64,000 bases of DNA, taken from positions 98,592 through 162,591 of the forward strand of contig NZ_AZEY01000068.1 in the NCBI RefSeq assembly GCF_001434255.1, given 5' to 3'. Source of the DNA: Lentilactobacillus diolivorans DSM 14421. Its GTDB lineage: Bacteria; Bacillota; Bacilli; Lactobacillales; Lactobacillaceae. The notes below the pieces were generated by a model that made no database searches, was not told the DNA's origin, and worked only from the letters and a program-made list of their open reading frames with translations. Position numbers and translations under genes: made by a program. Shown here one piece after another: positions 27,573-37,103 of this stretch (positions are counted from its first letter, which is position 1; every line of letters starts with the position of its first letter).

Positions 27573-28592
27573 TCAGTAATCCATTTGAGGAATATCGGCA
27601 ATGTTACTAGCCCTAAATCGCTTTGCAACCGGGGTCCGTTCAAAATAATCTCCTTTGTCCAGCACCAACGCATTCTCCAACAAACCTTTTTTGACGTCCG
27701 AGGCGTTGATTGTCCGACCAGGGAAAAGATCCTTGACAACTTGCCGAACCTGTTTTGGAAAGGTTGTTTTGGCCAATGTTGCCCCCATTTTATTCGCTAG
27801 GGCGATTGCCACAATAAATGGTTTGGCTTCCCGTTTGTGCTGTTGGCTATCCAGCAAGACTGCATAGTCGTTACCAACCTCTAGTCTAAAGCGATTAAGC
27901 GGCTGCCAATCCTTGCTCAACCGCGTTTTATTTTCAATCAATTGTGACCAAAGCTTGGACGATTGTTTGGGTATTAGAAATCGTTGTTGTAACAGGATCC
28001 GATTAAGCTGTTGGACAGTGGTTAAAGATTCCGTATCCGATTGATGAGTCAAATAATGAATGAATTCATGCGTAATGCTAATAAAATTGGGGTCAATGTC
28101 CCAAAACGGATCCATAATTTCTGTCTGTACGGTGGTGACTGATCCTTCAGGATAATCCGGGGTCAATAGACCAAATCGTTTAACAAAAATTCCATCAATA
28201 ATTTCATAAATCCGCTGCTCATCCAATTCGGTGACCTCGCTTTGGACCTGATGAATGACACTGGGAGAATCAATGACCATGTCGGATTCGAGTCCATCCA
28301 TTTGCGGTGAACTGATGATTACTTTTAAAGTTGCCAATAAAACGTGTTTGACTTGATCATCAAGCTCATTGGGGCCAATCATTAACACCAGATTATTGCC
28401 AAAATTTAATGGGGATGTCCCAATAAGTGTTTGAAAAAAGTTGGCCACTCGCCGTTGTTTATAACCGTTCTGAAAGGTATGAACCGCGTTTATTTGAAGC
28501 TTGGTTGCTTTGGGACCGGGAATAGCTGTGAACAGTTCCCGATCAATCAACTGATTCACAATATATCGATCGGTATTATCTAATTCGATCAT
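27573..28592 (-). CDS. jetB: Wadjet-type JetB: KITE/MukE-like accessory subunit
   Basis: A 339-residue protein without recognisable catalytic motifs. Its position between the kleisin-like and SMC-like genes, and helix-strand patterns suggesting winged helices (ERTPVAKRFRASNIADIP at the end), fit JetB, the homodimeric accessory subunit that binds the kleisin. It is longer than many JetB proteins. The start is taken at MIELDNTDRYIV because AAGGAG lies eight bases upstream; a GTG three codons earlier touches that site. Assignment rests mostly on operon position. Confidence 0.7.
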   Translation of the reverse strand: MIELDNTDRYIVNQLIDRELFTAIPGPKATKLQINAVHTFQNGYKQRRVANFFQTLIGTSPLNFGNNLVLMIGPNELDDQVKHVLLATLKVIISSPQMDGLESDMVIDSPSVIHQVQSEVTELDEQRIYEIIDGIFVKRFGLLTPDYPEGSVTTVQTEIMDPFWDIDPNFISITHEFIHYLTHQSDTESLTTVQQLNRILLQQRFLIPKQSSKLWSQLIENKTRLSKDWQPLNRFRLEVGNDYAVLLDSQQHKREAKPFIVAIALANKMGATLAKTTFPKQVRQVVKDLFPGRTINASDVKKGLLENALVLDKGDYFERTPVAKRFRASNIADIPQMDY

Positions 28593-28607
28593 CGATTTCA
28601 CTCCTTC

Positions 28608-30107
28608 TTAGCGGGTTTCGGCAAACTTGATTGCAAATCCGCTGGGTAAATAGACGCTGAACTTTTCACTCCGGCAATGCAGTCGAACCCGACCAGTATT
28701 AGGCAGTGCCCATGCGGCAGTTACTTGACGGCCAAACGGTGCAAAACTTGTAAATTTCGAATAGGCGGTTGCCGTGTAAAGCCGGGCGACCTCATCCCTT
28801 GCTAATTGACTTGAAAATTCCAGATCATCATTAACCACGGCTTGGCCAGTCGCATCGGGTTTCATAACCTGTTTGAATTCACGTAGCCCCTGCTGCCAAT
28901 CCGAATTTTCGTAAGTATCAACCCCAATTTCAGGATTATCAGCTTCGGTAGCGACCTCGCGGGTTGAATTATCAATCACATAATTAACCGGTCTCAGCAG
29001 AGAAGCATCCAACAAATTATCTGTTTCTTCATTGCCACGGTCATCTGCTAAATGATTTGGCAAAGCATGAGGAAAGTGAATTGTTGGGTAATGAGCCAGC
29101 AGGTCATCAAGCTGATCGACCATTTTTCTTAAATCTAATTGCTGCTGGTGACTGTGCTCATATTCACGGATCAATAAATCAATGGTTTGCTCAATCGTGT
29201 TGTACAGCATGTAAACAGAATCAACACTATTATCAATGGCACTGGTTGTCGTTTCCAAACTATTGTTCAACTGGCTCAAACCAGATTGAATAGTCCGTTT
29301 GGTTGCATGATAATCGAGCATGAGTTTCTTCTGATCAGATAGTAGATTGCTTAAATCCAAACTGTCTCGCCCTTGCTTACTCCTGGCAATTCGATCGGCA
29401 TATTTGTCATCCAGCACCATTGCCTGAACTAAGTTACTGGTCCTGATCATTTTAGAAAAAGCCGGAATTGCCCGTTGCTTTAACAGCTGTTGTAATAATT
29501 CGGCTTTATCACTGCCGTGGTTAAACGAAATATCATCTGCCAAGTCCGATAAATCTGCATCTAGTTTGTGCATCCCTCTCAAAACATCCTGAGAAGCATC
29601 AATCATCTCTTCAAAACGGTTGAACAACTTACTGGTTTCAGTTCCATTAACCTGCCGAAAAATTTCACCAACCAATTGAACATATTCATCAATTCGATTG
29701 ACGTTTGCTGTCGCAAGTACCTGCGCATCGGCGGCTTTCTGCATGCCATTCATAAACGACAGGCCAGTTGCCCCAATCCGATAGACTTTGGTTTGCTTGA
29801 TATGTCGAGTACCGTTATGCATCTGTTCACGTACTTTATGACTACTACGCTCAATTAAATTTGCACTTACCAGTCGATCAAGAATTCTCTTAAAAACTTC
29901 ATTGGTCAATGGCGCTTCATTTGGTTCCAAATAGGCCATGTTGAAATGCTGCAGTAAAAAATCCGGCGTTAATGGTGAATCAATATTTTGCGTGTTGTGC
30001 CGCAAAATCGTTAAAATTGACCAGCCAGCTAATGGATGATTGGGATTCCCACCCAAAATAGTGGCTGTTAATAATCGTCGTAAACGGTTTGGAAGTTTAT
30101 CTGTCAT
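28608..30107 (-). CDS. jetA: Wadjet-type JetA: kleisin-like subunit
   Basis: A 499-residue protein, first gene of the operon. About 1-110 reads as winged-helix (WSILTILRHNTQN..FKRILDRLVSANLIERSSHKVR..KVYRIGATGLSFM); 115-335 is helical with coiled-coil character, and the last 60 residues are beta-rich (TNFAPFGRQV-like AFAPFGRQVTAAW..LHCRSEKFSVYLPSGF). That arrangement, N-terminal wHTH, helical neck and C-terminal cap-binding part, is that of JetA/MksF kleisins. AAAGGA precedes the ATG. The upstream region has a near-palindrome TCGAAATTTTCGA (30125-30137) that may be a regulatory site. Confidence 0.75.
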   Translation of the reverse strand: MTDKLPNRLRRLLTATILGGNPNHPLAGWSILTILRHNTQNIDSPLTPDFLLQHFNMAYLEPNEAPLTNEVFKRILDRLVSANLIERSSHKVREQMHNGTRHIKQTKVYRIGATGLSFMNGMQKAADAQVLATANVNRIDEYVQLVGEIFRQVNGTETSKLFNRFEEMIDASQDVLRGMHKLDADLSDLADDISFNHGSDKAELLQQLLKQRAIPAFSKMIRTSNLVQAMVLDDKYADRIARSKQGRDSLDLSNLLSDQKKLMLDYHATKRTIQSGLSQLNNSLETTTSAIDNSVDSVYMLYNTIEQTIDLLIREYEHSHQQQLDLRKMVDQLDDLLAHYPTIHFPHALPNHLADDRGNEETDNLLDASLLRPVNYVIDNSTREVATEADNPEIGVDTYENSDWQQGLREFKQVMKPDATGQAVVNDDLEFSSQLARDEVARLYTATAYSKFTSFAPFGRQVTAAWALPNTGRVRLHCRSEKFSVYLPSGFAIKFAETR

Positions 30108-30170
30108 GTAAAAAATCCTTTATTTCGAAATTTTCGATCATTAAATTACTCTTGATAAAACTTACTGTTG

Positions 30171-30272
30171 TTATTTATCAGATTTTTTCTTAGCCATTGT
30201 TAAGTCCTTGGTGTCGATTCGAAATTCCGGGATGACTGGTGACGCATTAATTTCGGTTGAAAATAGTGCCAC
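30171..30272 (-). CDS. Possible 33-residue ORF between the HicB-like gene and jetA
   Basis: Starts with GTG two bases after the HicB-like stop codon and ends KKKSDK. It reads VALFSTEINASPVIPEFRID then TKDLTMAKKKSDK. No clear ribosome-binding site is visible beyond possible coupling to the gene before it. It may be a small product, or chance reading of a decayed stretch. I recognise no family. Confidence 0.25.
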   Translation of the reverse strand: MALFSTEINASPVIPEFRIDTKDLTMAKKKSDK

Positions 30273-30274
30273 GG

Positions 30275-30505
30275 CTATATTTCATTTATCGGTTCTGGTA
30301 TCCGAATGCCATCCTGAAGACACTTTTTAAGCCAAATCTCTTTGGCACCTTCTAAATCAGCCATTGCTTCTTCAATCGTCGCTCCAAAGGCGATGACACC
30401 TGGAAGCAGCGGAATCGTCAGCTTGTAGTAGGATTCCCCCTCGTCTTCTATAAAATTCATAACAACTTCGTACGACAAATTCATATAATACTTTAGACCA
30501 TTCAT
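30275..30505 (-). CDS. Orphan HicB-like antitoxin-fold protein
   Basis: A 76-residue protein with the HicB partial RNase-H-like fold: YYKLTIPLLPGVIAFGATIEEAMADLEGAKEIWLKKCLQDG, ending IPEPINEI. The usual C-terminal ribbon-helix-helix DNA-binding part is missing and no hicA toxin gene is adjacent, so it is not a complete toxin-antitoxin pair. GAGG lies seven bases before the chosen ATG; a longer in-frame extension upstream has no ribosome-binding site. It stands directly before the Wadjet-type operon, which may be coincidence or a regulatory link. Confidence 0.7.
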   Translation of the reverse strand: MNGLKYYMNLSYEVVMNFIEDEGESYYKLTIPLLPGVIAFGATIEEAMADLEGAKEIWLKKCLQDGIRIPEPINEI

Positions 30506-30610
30506 TTTTACGCCTCGCTTTCTAATTCTTGAAAATTTTAACAGCCGCCCGGAATACTGTCTCTTGAAAATGCCATGATTAGAAAATGAAGTCGAAAATT
30601 TCCGTTTCAA

Positions 30611-31038
30611 AATTAATATTTGTTAGTAGAACCGCCATTATCGTTATAAAAAAATAAACATGATATTCTCATTCCTTGAAAAAAGGTCTTTACGCAATGG
30701 ATATTCCTTAAAAATTACTCTCGAGCTTTGTTAGTCTACTTGCCGCACCGTATGCAGTGTCATGCTATCATAATTTATTAATGAGGAAAGAGCATAAAGA
30801 TTTTGGCTAATACCACTAAATACATAAAAAAATTAATTTGTTTTCAATTAAAAATAATTGGATTACCGAACAATTTAAAAAATAACAGAAAAAAATGAGT
30901 TAATCAAGGACTTGATCACTGACCTTTGTTGCTTTAGGCAAAAAAGAAGCGATACCGATTAGCGGCACCACTTCTTTATTTAATGACAGTTACCCAAGTA
31001 AAAAATCATTCTATATACGGCACTAACTCCAATTACTA
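30611..31038. other. AT-rich intergenic region with one terminator
   Basis: No coding signal seen on either strand. Apart from a terminator at 30940-30985, which ends the transcript of the small secreted protein, the region is AT-rich and featureless. Confidence 0.5.
30940..30985 (-). terminator. Terminator of the small secreted protein gene
   Basis: Minus strand: AAGAAG and CTTCTT arms, with an inner GTGCCG/CGGTAT stem, followed by six T. It lies about 50 bases beyond the stop codon at 31039. Confidence 0.7.
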
Positions 31039-31401
31039 TTATCTCTTTACGGTTTTATAATGTGGTGCATACGGATAATGAAGGACATGGAAGTGCCCAC
31101 CATGAAGCGTTCCAAATATAGCATGAATTTTAACATAATGTTTTCCTATAGGTCGTAAAGAAATCTTATCCATTCCTTGAGCCCCTGGATATGTCCAAAT
31201 AAGCGTCCGCTTACTTGTTCTTGCTTTTAATTTCGGTAAAGAAACTTCAGAACCATATCCATTTCTTTTAAGAATATGTATGCTTTCTTTAAGTGAAATA
31301 GATCTAGTATTGGCAGATACAGCAATGCCCCCAAAATTAGGTGTTGAGAGTGCTGCCAGTGAAAGCAACGTAGCAACAGAAATCTTTAACAAACTTTTCA
31401 T
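31039..31401 (-). CDS. Small secreted protein of unknown function, His-rich C-terminus
   Basis: A 120-residue protein with a clear signal peptide (about 1-30, ends AVSANT). The mature part of 90 residues is basic and its last 30 residues contain six histidines (HAIFGTLHGGHFHVLHYPYA). There are no cysteines. No family is recognised; the His cluster could bind a metal, but this is a guess. AAGGAGATC precedes the ATG and a terminator follows. Confidence 0.7.
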   Translation of the reverse strand: MKSLLKISVATLLSLAALSTPNFGGIAVSANTRSISLKESIHILKRNGYGSEVSLPKLKARTSKRTLIWTYPGAQGMDKISLRPIGKHYVKIHAIFGTLHGGHFHVLHYPYAPHYKTVKR

Positions 31402-31470
31402 ATTTTGATCTCCTTATTTTAACTTTAATTTTACGCATTACTGTCAGAGCTTTAAACAACAATTGTTAAG

Positions 31471-31614
31471 TCATTTTACTTCTAATCTCTCTTTTAAGGT
31501 TTCTACTAGTATTTGAGATACATCAAGATTACTTGCTTTAGCCATCTCATTAAGATATTCTGGAACCATTACCATACATCAAACAGTCTTGTTGCCTACT
31601 AAAAACTTAATCAT
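31471..31614 (-). pseudogene. Remnant of a HicB antitoxin C-terminus
   Basis: The frame reads MIKFLVGNKTV, an in-frame TGA, then CMVMVPEYLNEMAKASNLDV and SQILVETLKERLEVK before a stop. The second part is the ribbon-helix-helix end typical of full-length HicB antitoxins (VPEYLN..AK..N.SQIL.E.LK..L). The N-terminal domain is lost. It is separate from the intact short HicB-like gene 1 kb downstream, which lacks just this part. Confidence 0.6.
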
Positions 31615-31629
31615 ATTGACCGAAATTAA

Positions 31630-31668
31630 ATAAAAGTGGTACCACAAAGGGTACCACTTTTGCTTTAA
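31630..31668 (-). terminator. Terminator of guaA
   Basis: AAAAGTGGTACC and GGTACCACTTTT form a perfect 12-bp stem with a 6-nt loop; T-rich sequence follows on the minus strand, 100 bases after the guaA stop codon. Confidence 0.88.
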
Positions 31669-31770
31669 CTTATTTACTTTTGAGTGAGCATTTTCAATAT
31701 CGTTTACCGGTATGTTTGCAGTAATAGCGCGCATCTAAACTCATGCAAATCCATACAGCAAACGTATGTT

Positions 31771-33327
31771 CTATTCCCACTCAATTGTCGAAGGCGGCTT
31801 GCTCGTAACGTCATACACAATTCGATTAACCCCATCAACTTCGTTTACAATCCGTGTCGAGATTTTTTGCAAGACTTCCCATGGCAACCGAGCAAAGTCG
31901 GCAGTCATCCCGTCGACTGAATTAACGGCTCGAATGGCAACGGTATAATCATAAGTTCGACCGTCACCCATAACACCAACACTCTTGAAACCTGGTAATA
32001 CAGTAAAATATTGCCAAACTTTGCGTTGCAGACCCGCTTTAGCAATTTCATCCCGTAAGATTGCATCACTATCACGAACGATCCGGATCTTGTTAGGTGT
32101 CACTTCACCGAGCACTCGAATTCCTAAACCAGGGCCTGGGAATGGTTGACGCCAAACCAATGAATCGGGCATCCCTAATTTTTCACCAATCTCACGTGCT
32201 TCGTCTTTGAAAAGCTTGTTCAATGGTTCGATCAACTTGAATTTCATGTCCTCAGGAAGGCCACCCACGTTATGATGCGACTTAATCGTTTGAGCGGTAT
32301 CAGTTCCACTTTCAACAACGTCAGTGTATAACGTTCCTTGAGCCAGGAATTCAATGCCATCTAATTTTCTAGCTTCGTCATTAAAGACTTCGATAAATTC
32401 TTTACCGATAATCTTTCGTTTCTTTTCAGGATCTGTGACACCCTTAAGCTTGGATAAGAATCGGTCCTGCGCGTCAACTTTGACCACGTTTAAACCAAAC
32501 TTCCCAACCAAGCTGTCCATAACCTGATCAGCTTCATTTTTTCTCAACAAACCATGATCAACAAAAATACTGGTTAGCTGCTTACCAATTGCTTTGTGTA
32601 ACAGCACGCCGACAACGGATGAATCAACCCCGCCGGAAAGGCCAAGTAAGACCTTCTTATCGCCAACTTCTTTGCGGATATGTTCAATCTGCAAATCGAT
32701 GAAATCATTCATCGTCCAGTTAGCTTCTGCATGACAAACGTTAAATGCAAAGTTTTTTAAAATTTCATTTCCATGCTGGGTATTACGAACTTCAGCATGA
32801 AATTGAATGCCATAAAAGTTCCGTTCAACATCCTGCATGGCAGAAATTGGGCAGTTCTGACTGGTTGCAACCGTCTTAAAACCATCTGGCACTTTGGTTA
32901 CTAAATCACCGTGGCTCATCCAAACGGTTTGCTTCTTGGGTGTCCCTTCGAACAGAACCGCATCATCAGAAGTAATCTCGATGTCAGCATGACCATACTC
33001 AGCATCGTCGGCTTTTTCAACTTCACCGCCAGCAAGCGTGTATGCCATAATCTGCATGCCGTAACAAATTCCTAAAATTGGAATGCCTAACTTAAAAATA
33101 TCTGGATCAACCTTTAGCGCGCCATCATCGTACACACTATTTGGACCCCCGGAAAAAATAATTCCCTTGGGATGCATTGCTTTGATCTCATTTGCGGACA
33201 ATGAATGTGATTTAAGCTCTGAATATACGCCTAAATCACGAATTCGTCTTGTAATCAATTGGTTGTATTGACTACCGAAATCGAGCACTAAAATCTTATC
33301 GAAGCTTGATAAGTCCACGTTTGCCAA
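31771..33327 (-). CDS. guaA: GMP synthase (glutamine-hydrolysing)
   Basis: A 518-residue enzyme converting XMP, glutamine and ATP to GMP. The class-I amidotransferase domain (1-195) starts [21 protein letters not shown] and has the nucleophile Cys in GICYGMQ and His in QFHAEV; the ATP pyrophosphatase domain has the PP-loop [11 protein letters not shown], and the dimerisation domain ends KPPSTIEWE. The start is set at a TTG ([11 protein letters not shown], translated as Met), which matches the MANxDLxxFDK start of other lactobacilli; a GTG three codons upstream is the alternative. Confidence 0.96.
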   Translation of the reverse strand: MANVDLSSFDKILVLDFGSQYNQLITRRIRDLGVYSELKSHSLSANEIKAMHPKGIIFSGGPNSVYDDGALKVDPDIFKLGIPILGICYGMQIMAYTLAGGEVEKADDAEYGHADIEITSDDAVLFEGTPKKQTVWMSHGDLVTKVPDGFKTVATSQNCPISAMQDVERNFYGIQFHAEVRNTQHGNEILKNFAFNVCHAEANWTMNDFIDLQIEHIRKEVGDKKVLLGLSGGVDSSVVGVLLHKAIGKQLTSIFVDHGLLRKNEADQVMDSLVGKFGLNVVKVDAQDRFLSKLKGVTDPEKKRKIIGKEFIEVFNDEARKLDGIEFLAQGTLYTDVVESGTDTAQTIKSHHNVGGLPEDMKFKLIEPLNKLFKDEAREIGEKLGMPDSLVWRQPFPGPGLGIRVLGEVTPNKIRIVRDSDAILRDEIAKAGLQRKVWQYFTVLPGFKSVGVMGDGRTYDYTVAIRAVNSVDGMTADFARLPWEVLQKISTRIVNEVDGVNRIVYDVTSKPPSTIEWE

Positions 33328-33421
33328 TTCTTCCACCCTTTCAAAGTTGCGTCTTAAATGCTACATAAATAATAAACGATTAGAACCCGTTTGGTCAACT
33401 TTATTTTGAAAATCCAAACAT

Positions 33422-34351
33422 TCAATATTTTCTAAGGTACAATCGATCAATAATATGATGTTCGGTCTTGTGCATTATCATATCAGCTCGCGACCGGGTT
33501 GGGAGAATATTTGCCTTAAGGTTCGGCAGGTCAATTGTATCCCACACCCGCCGTGCCATCTTAAAGGCTTCCTGGCGGTCACCAATCGCATAATCATAGT
33601 AATAATTATCCGGATCCTGAAACGCGGTATCCATTAGACGACCAAATCGATCCAAATACCATTTCTCAATTAACTTTTCATCTGCATCCATGTAAATCGA
33701 AAAATCGGTAAAGTCACTAATGTAAATTTGTTCATTGCTTGGCAATTGCAGGGTATTAATTCCCTCGACGATTAAAACATCGGGACGGTCAACCAATTCA
33801 AAACGATTGGGAATAATGTCGTAACTTTGGTGTGAGTAGACTGGCGACTTCGTAACCGGCACCCCGGCTTTAACCTCGTTCAAAAAGGTAATCAACTGAC
33901 GCATGTCGTAACTTTCCGGAAACCCTTTTTTATCGTAAATTCCCCGTTTTCTCAACTCAGCGTTGGAATACAAAAAACCATCGGTGGTAATCAGCTTCAC
34001 GTGCTCACCGGTGAAATAGTTGCTGAGTAGTTCTTCCAAGACTCGGGCAGTGGTCGATTTACCAACCGCCACGCTACCGGAAATCCCAATAATAAACGGT
34101 ACCGTCCGCACCCGCTTATGTAAAAAGCGGGCTTTAGTTGTCTGCCACTTATCAAAGTTATTTTTCTGCAGCCGAATCATGTGCACCAACGGTTTGTAAA
34201 TATCGGCAACATCTTCAATTGAAATTTGGTCGTTAAAAGCCTTGATGTGCTTCAACTCACTAGGGGTCAGTGGCAAATTACGTTCATTTTCATCATAAAA
34301 GTGTTTCCACTCAGACTTGGTAAATGAGTAATAATTAATTAAATCATCCAT
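33422..34351 (-). CDS. coaA: Pantothenate kinase, type I
   Basis: A 309-residue P-loop kinase that phosphorylates pantothenate, the first step of coenzyme A synthesis. The Walker A motif GISGSVAVGKST is at 89-100; LITTDGFLYSN and RGIYDKKGFPESYDMRQLI and the ending HHIIDRLYLRK are conserved CoaA features. It is adjacent to guaA in the same orientation with an 85-base gap, an arrangement common in lactobacilli. Confidence 0.96.
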   Translation of the reverse strand: MDDLINYYSFTKSEWKHFYDENERNLPLTPSELKHIKAFNDQISIEDVADIYKPLVHMIRLQKNNFDKWQTTKARFLHKRVRTVPFIIGISGSVAVGKSTTARVLEELLSNYFTGEHVKLITTDGFLYSNAELRKRGIYDKKGFPESYDMRQLITFLNEVKAGVPVTKSPVYSHQSYDIIPNRFELVDRPDVLIVEGINTLQLPSNEQIYISDFTDFSIYMDADEKLIEKWYLDRFGRLMDTAFQDPDNYYYDYAIGDRQEAFKMARRVWDTIDLPNLKANILPTRSRADMIMHKTEHHIIDRLYLRKY

Positions 34352-34435
34352 ATCTGCTTAATCTCCGAATGTTCTTATATCGTTTCATTATAACATGTCA
34401 ACGAGGTTGGAACTTCTGCTAAAACACATTCATCA

Positions 34436-34475
34436 AAAAAAGCCGGAACAGAATTTAACTGCCCCGACTTTTGAT
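34436..34475 (-). terminator. Terminator between helD and coaA
   Basis: Minus strand: AAGTCGGGGCAG pairs with CTGTTCCGGCTT with a short AT loop, followed by a T run, about 100 bases after the helD stop codon. Confidence 0.75.
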
Positions 34476-34574
34476 ATTAGTGTTGTCCCTTTAAAATCGA
34501 TGTTACAAGGCGTCATCGTACATAATGACGGTTTCTATTACATGTGAAACAAGGCTTATGTCGCTTTCACCTCG

Positions 34575-36890
34575 CTACGACCGAGCCGTCGACTTCTCCA
34601 TTACATATTCACTTTCAGGAACTCGATCAAACAATGGTGACAAGTCGTGAGTAGCAATAATTGTCAACCGATGCATGGCTCGGGTACAAATGGTGTAAAC
34701 CAATTGTCGGTCACGTTCATTGCCGTAACAATCACTTGACGCATCCCACATAATGACACTATCAAATTCCAATCCTTTGGCAAGGTAGGATGGTACGACA
34801 ATAATTCCTTTAACCAACCGTTGATTCTCAGTCCTAATCAAGGTCGCCCGAACACCAGTCTCGGCTAATTTATTAGTTAACATCTCACACTCTTTCAATG
34901 TCTTACCAATAATTGCCGTTGTTTCGTGATCGTTCAAGTTAATCTCAGCCTGTCTCTTGACGGTTTCAACGGCTGCGTCTACCCCGTCTTCAACATAAAT
35001 GTGGGGTAATTCGCCTTCTCGATTAAACGGCACAATTTCCTCACCATTGGTTAATAAGTGCTTGGTAAAGTTAGTAATTTGTTCAGTTGAACGATATGAC
35101 TTGGTTAATTGAACAACCCGCGTCTTATCAGCTGGGAACATGGTACTTAATTCATCCAGCAACTTGCGGCTATTTTCATGAGTAAAAATGGCTTGATTCA
35201 GATCACCCAGCAGGGTAAATTTAGCTCGTGGAAAACTAAATTTCAAAAAGGCGAGCTGAAAGGCTGAATAATCTTGAACTTCATCGATAAACAGGTAACG
35301 AATATCCTTATCGCCCCGTTTACCCGTCATCAGATCATAAAGATAAAGGTAGGCCGATGCATCAGCCAATGATAGCCGCCCCTGTTTCAAGCGACCAATC
35401 GTTGCCTTAATATCTTCCTTCCACTGCGTTTCATCAAGACCATAGTGGCCTAAATCAACAATTTGCGGACAACTCCGCAGCATATGAACAAATTGATTGT
35501 TGATACTCAAGAAATGGTTACGGATAATTTGCCGATGTAGCTTACTGAAAGCTTTCACCACAATTTGTCGCGCTAAGAACTTAAATTCCTTGTCAGAATC
35601 CAGAATTTCCTCTTGTTCACCCTTTTGATGCATCTGTTGAATTTCTTCCCGTGATAAGGTCTGCACGGCGTCTTCAACCCATTTCTTCCGCATTTCAACG
35701 TGAATCTTTCGGTTTAACATTTTCAGCAACTTTTCCTTAGTCGCATCCAGCCGATTTCGTAAATTATAGTTCTCATTAAAACTATAGTAGATTTCTTCGA
35801 CTTTTTCTTTGGGGAACATCACTGACCCGTTGAACATCAAGTTTCTAAACCGCATGTCTTCTTTGTTCAAATGATTAGCATAGGCACTGACCGCTTTAAA
35901 GTAATCCAAGCTACCTTTGATATCATTAATTTTTTGAGCGCGTTCCTCAATTTGTTCATCAAATCGTTGCGCCAGTGTTTCAACTTTCAAACTTGGCAAT
36001 CGATACGAACTATATTGATAAAACGTCATCTGGACCATGTTTTGTTCACCCAATTCAGGTAGCACCTGATTAATGTAATCATTAAACAATTGATTAGGTG
36101 AGAACAAAATAATCTGACCAGAATGAAGATTACCACGGTATTGATAAAGTAAATAGGCGACCCGTTGCAAAACCGCCGCCGTTTTACCGGATCCGGCAGC
36201 ACCTTGAACAAATAGTAATTCTGAATTTGTGTCCCGGATAATCTGGTTTTGTTCCTTTTGAATGGTCGTCACGATACTCTTCATCTTAGTATCAGAACGA
36301 TTACTCAACGCATCGAGAAGCATCTGATCACCGACAACTTCTTCGGTGTCAAAGACTGTCTTAATTTTTGAATTTTCAATTTGAAATTGTCGCTTTAATT
36401 TAACGTTAACGGTTTGTTCACCATCAGGTGTCATGTAGGTGACATCCCCAATCCCACCATTGTAATAAATGCTGGAAATCGGAGCCCGCCAATCATAAAT
36501 TAAATAATGGTCGGGTTTATCGGTAAATGACGCCATCCCGATGTAAATCGTTTCGGAACGTTTCTCACCAGTTTCATGAAAGTCAATCCGAGCAAAGTAT
36601 GGATTACCTTCAAGTTTGTTAAGCGTCCCAAGTTCGCGGGCAGCATGTTCTTGGCGGTTTTCACGTTCAGAAAGCATCTGTTGTTGTTGTCGAATCGACA
36701 TCGCGGTATCCATCATGCCGCTGTAAGTTGAAGTTTTAAGTCGAACATCATTGTTAAAGTTGGCGTAAATGTCTTTGACGTCTTTTTTAGTTGATTTAAT
36801 CTTCTTTTCAAGACTAGTCTCGGCGACTTTAATCTTGTAAATGACGCCGTCTAAGTGTTGTTGTTCTTGTTGTTTAATATTATCTGCCAT
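34575..36890 (-). CDS. helD: RNA polymerase recycling motor, HelD (UvrD-like ATPase)
   Basis: A 771-residue superfamily-1 ATPase. The N-terminal ~85 residues form a coiled-coil (KVAETSLEKKIKSTKKDVKDI..REHAARELGTL), Walker A GAAGSGKT is at 230-237, Walker B is YLFIDEVQDYS, and motif VI is VYTICTRAMHRL. HelD clears stalled RNA polymerase from DNA and helps its recycling. The N-terminal coil that enters the secondary channel fits class I HelD proteins. AGGGGAGG precedes the ATG. Confidence 0.92.
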   Translation of the reverse strand: MADNIKQQEQQHLDGVIYKIKVAETSLEKKIKSTKKDVKDIYANFNNDVRLKTSTYSGMMDTAMSIRQQQQMLSERENRQEHAARELGTLNKLEGNPYFARIDFHETGEKRSETIYIGMASFTDKPDHYLIYDWRAPISSIYYNGGIGDVTYMTPDGEQTVNVKLKRQFQIENSKIKTVFDTEEVVGDQMLLDALSNRSDTKMKSIVTTIQKEQNQIIRDTNSELLFVQGAAGSGKTAAVLQRVAYLLYQYRGNLHSGQIILFSPNQLFNDYINQVLPELGEQNMVQMTFYQYSSYRLPSLKVETLAQRFDEQIEERAQKINDIKGSLDYFKAVSAYANHLNKEDMRFRNLMFNGSVMFPKEKVEEIYYSFNENYNLRNRLDATKEKLLKMLNRKIHVEMRKKWVEDAVQTLSREEIQQMHQKGEQEEILDSDKEFKFLARQIVVKAFSKLHRQIIRNHFLSINNQFVHMLRSCPQIVDLGHYGLDETQWKEDIKATIGRLKQGRLSLADASAYLYLYDLMTGKRGDKDIRYLFIDEVQDYSAFQLAFLKFSFPRAKFTLLGDLNQAIFTHENSRKLLDELSTMFPADKTRVVQLTKSYRSTEQITNFTKHLLTNGEEIVPFNREGELPHIYVEDGVDAAVETVKRQAEINLNDHETTAIIGKTLKECEMLTNKLAETGVRATLIRTENQRLVKGIIVVPSYLAKGLEFDSVIMWDASSDCYGNERDRQLVYTICTRAMHRLTIIATHDLSPLFDRVPESEYVMEKSTARS

Positions 36891-36960
36891 AATATGCCTC
36901 CCCTAGCAATTTGACTAACTAGTTTATCATATTTATCTAATGAATTCAAAGATTTGTAGC

Positions 36961-37092
36961 AGAGTGTGATCACCAGCGGTTAGCTCCCAGAATATAAGCG
37001 TCCCTAACTAAATATTCCGAACCTGAATATTTAGTTAGGGACGCTTATATGGCCGGGGGCTGCTGGTGGTCGCACGTTTCGACTCGGTTGCC
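36961..37092 (+). repeat. Nested-hairpin repeat element, copy 2
   Basis: Outer stem GTGTGATCACCAGC (36964-36977) pairs with GCTGGTGGTCGCAC (37062-37075) with two G-U pairs. The middle stem is AGCTCCC/GGGGGCT, and a perfect 26-bp inner stem (36992-37017 with 37025-37050) carries the 7-nt loop CGAACCT. Conserved GGTT, CAGA and GGCC segments are present. It lies upstream of helD, opposite to it. Confidence 0.92.
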
Positions 37093-37103
37093 TTTATCAC
37101 ACA

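Noticed and set aside
31481-33400. Purine riboswitch before guaA
   Set aside because: The 85-base gap to coaA has none of the conserved loops, and there is no hairpin.
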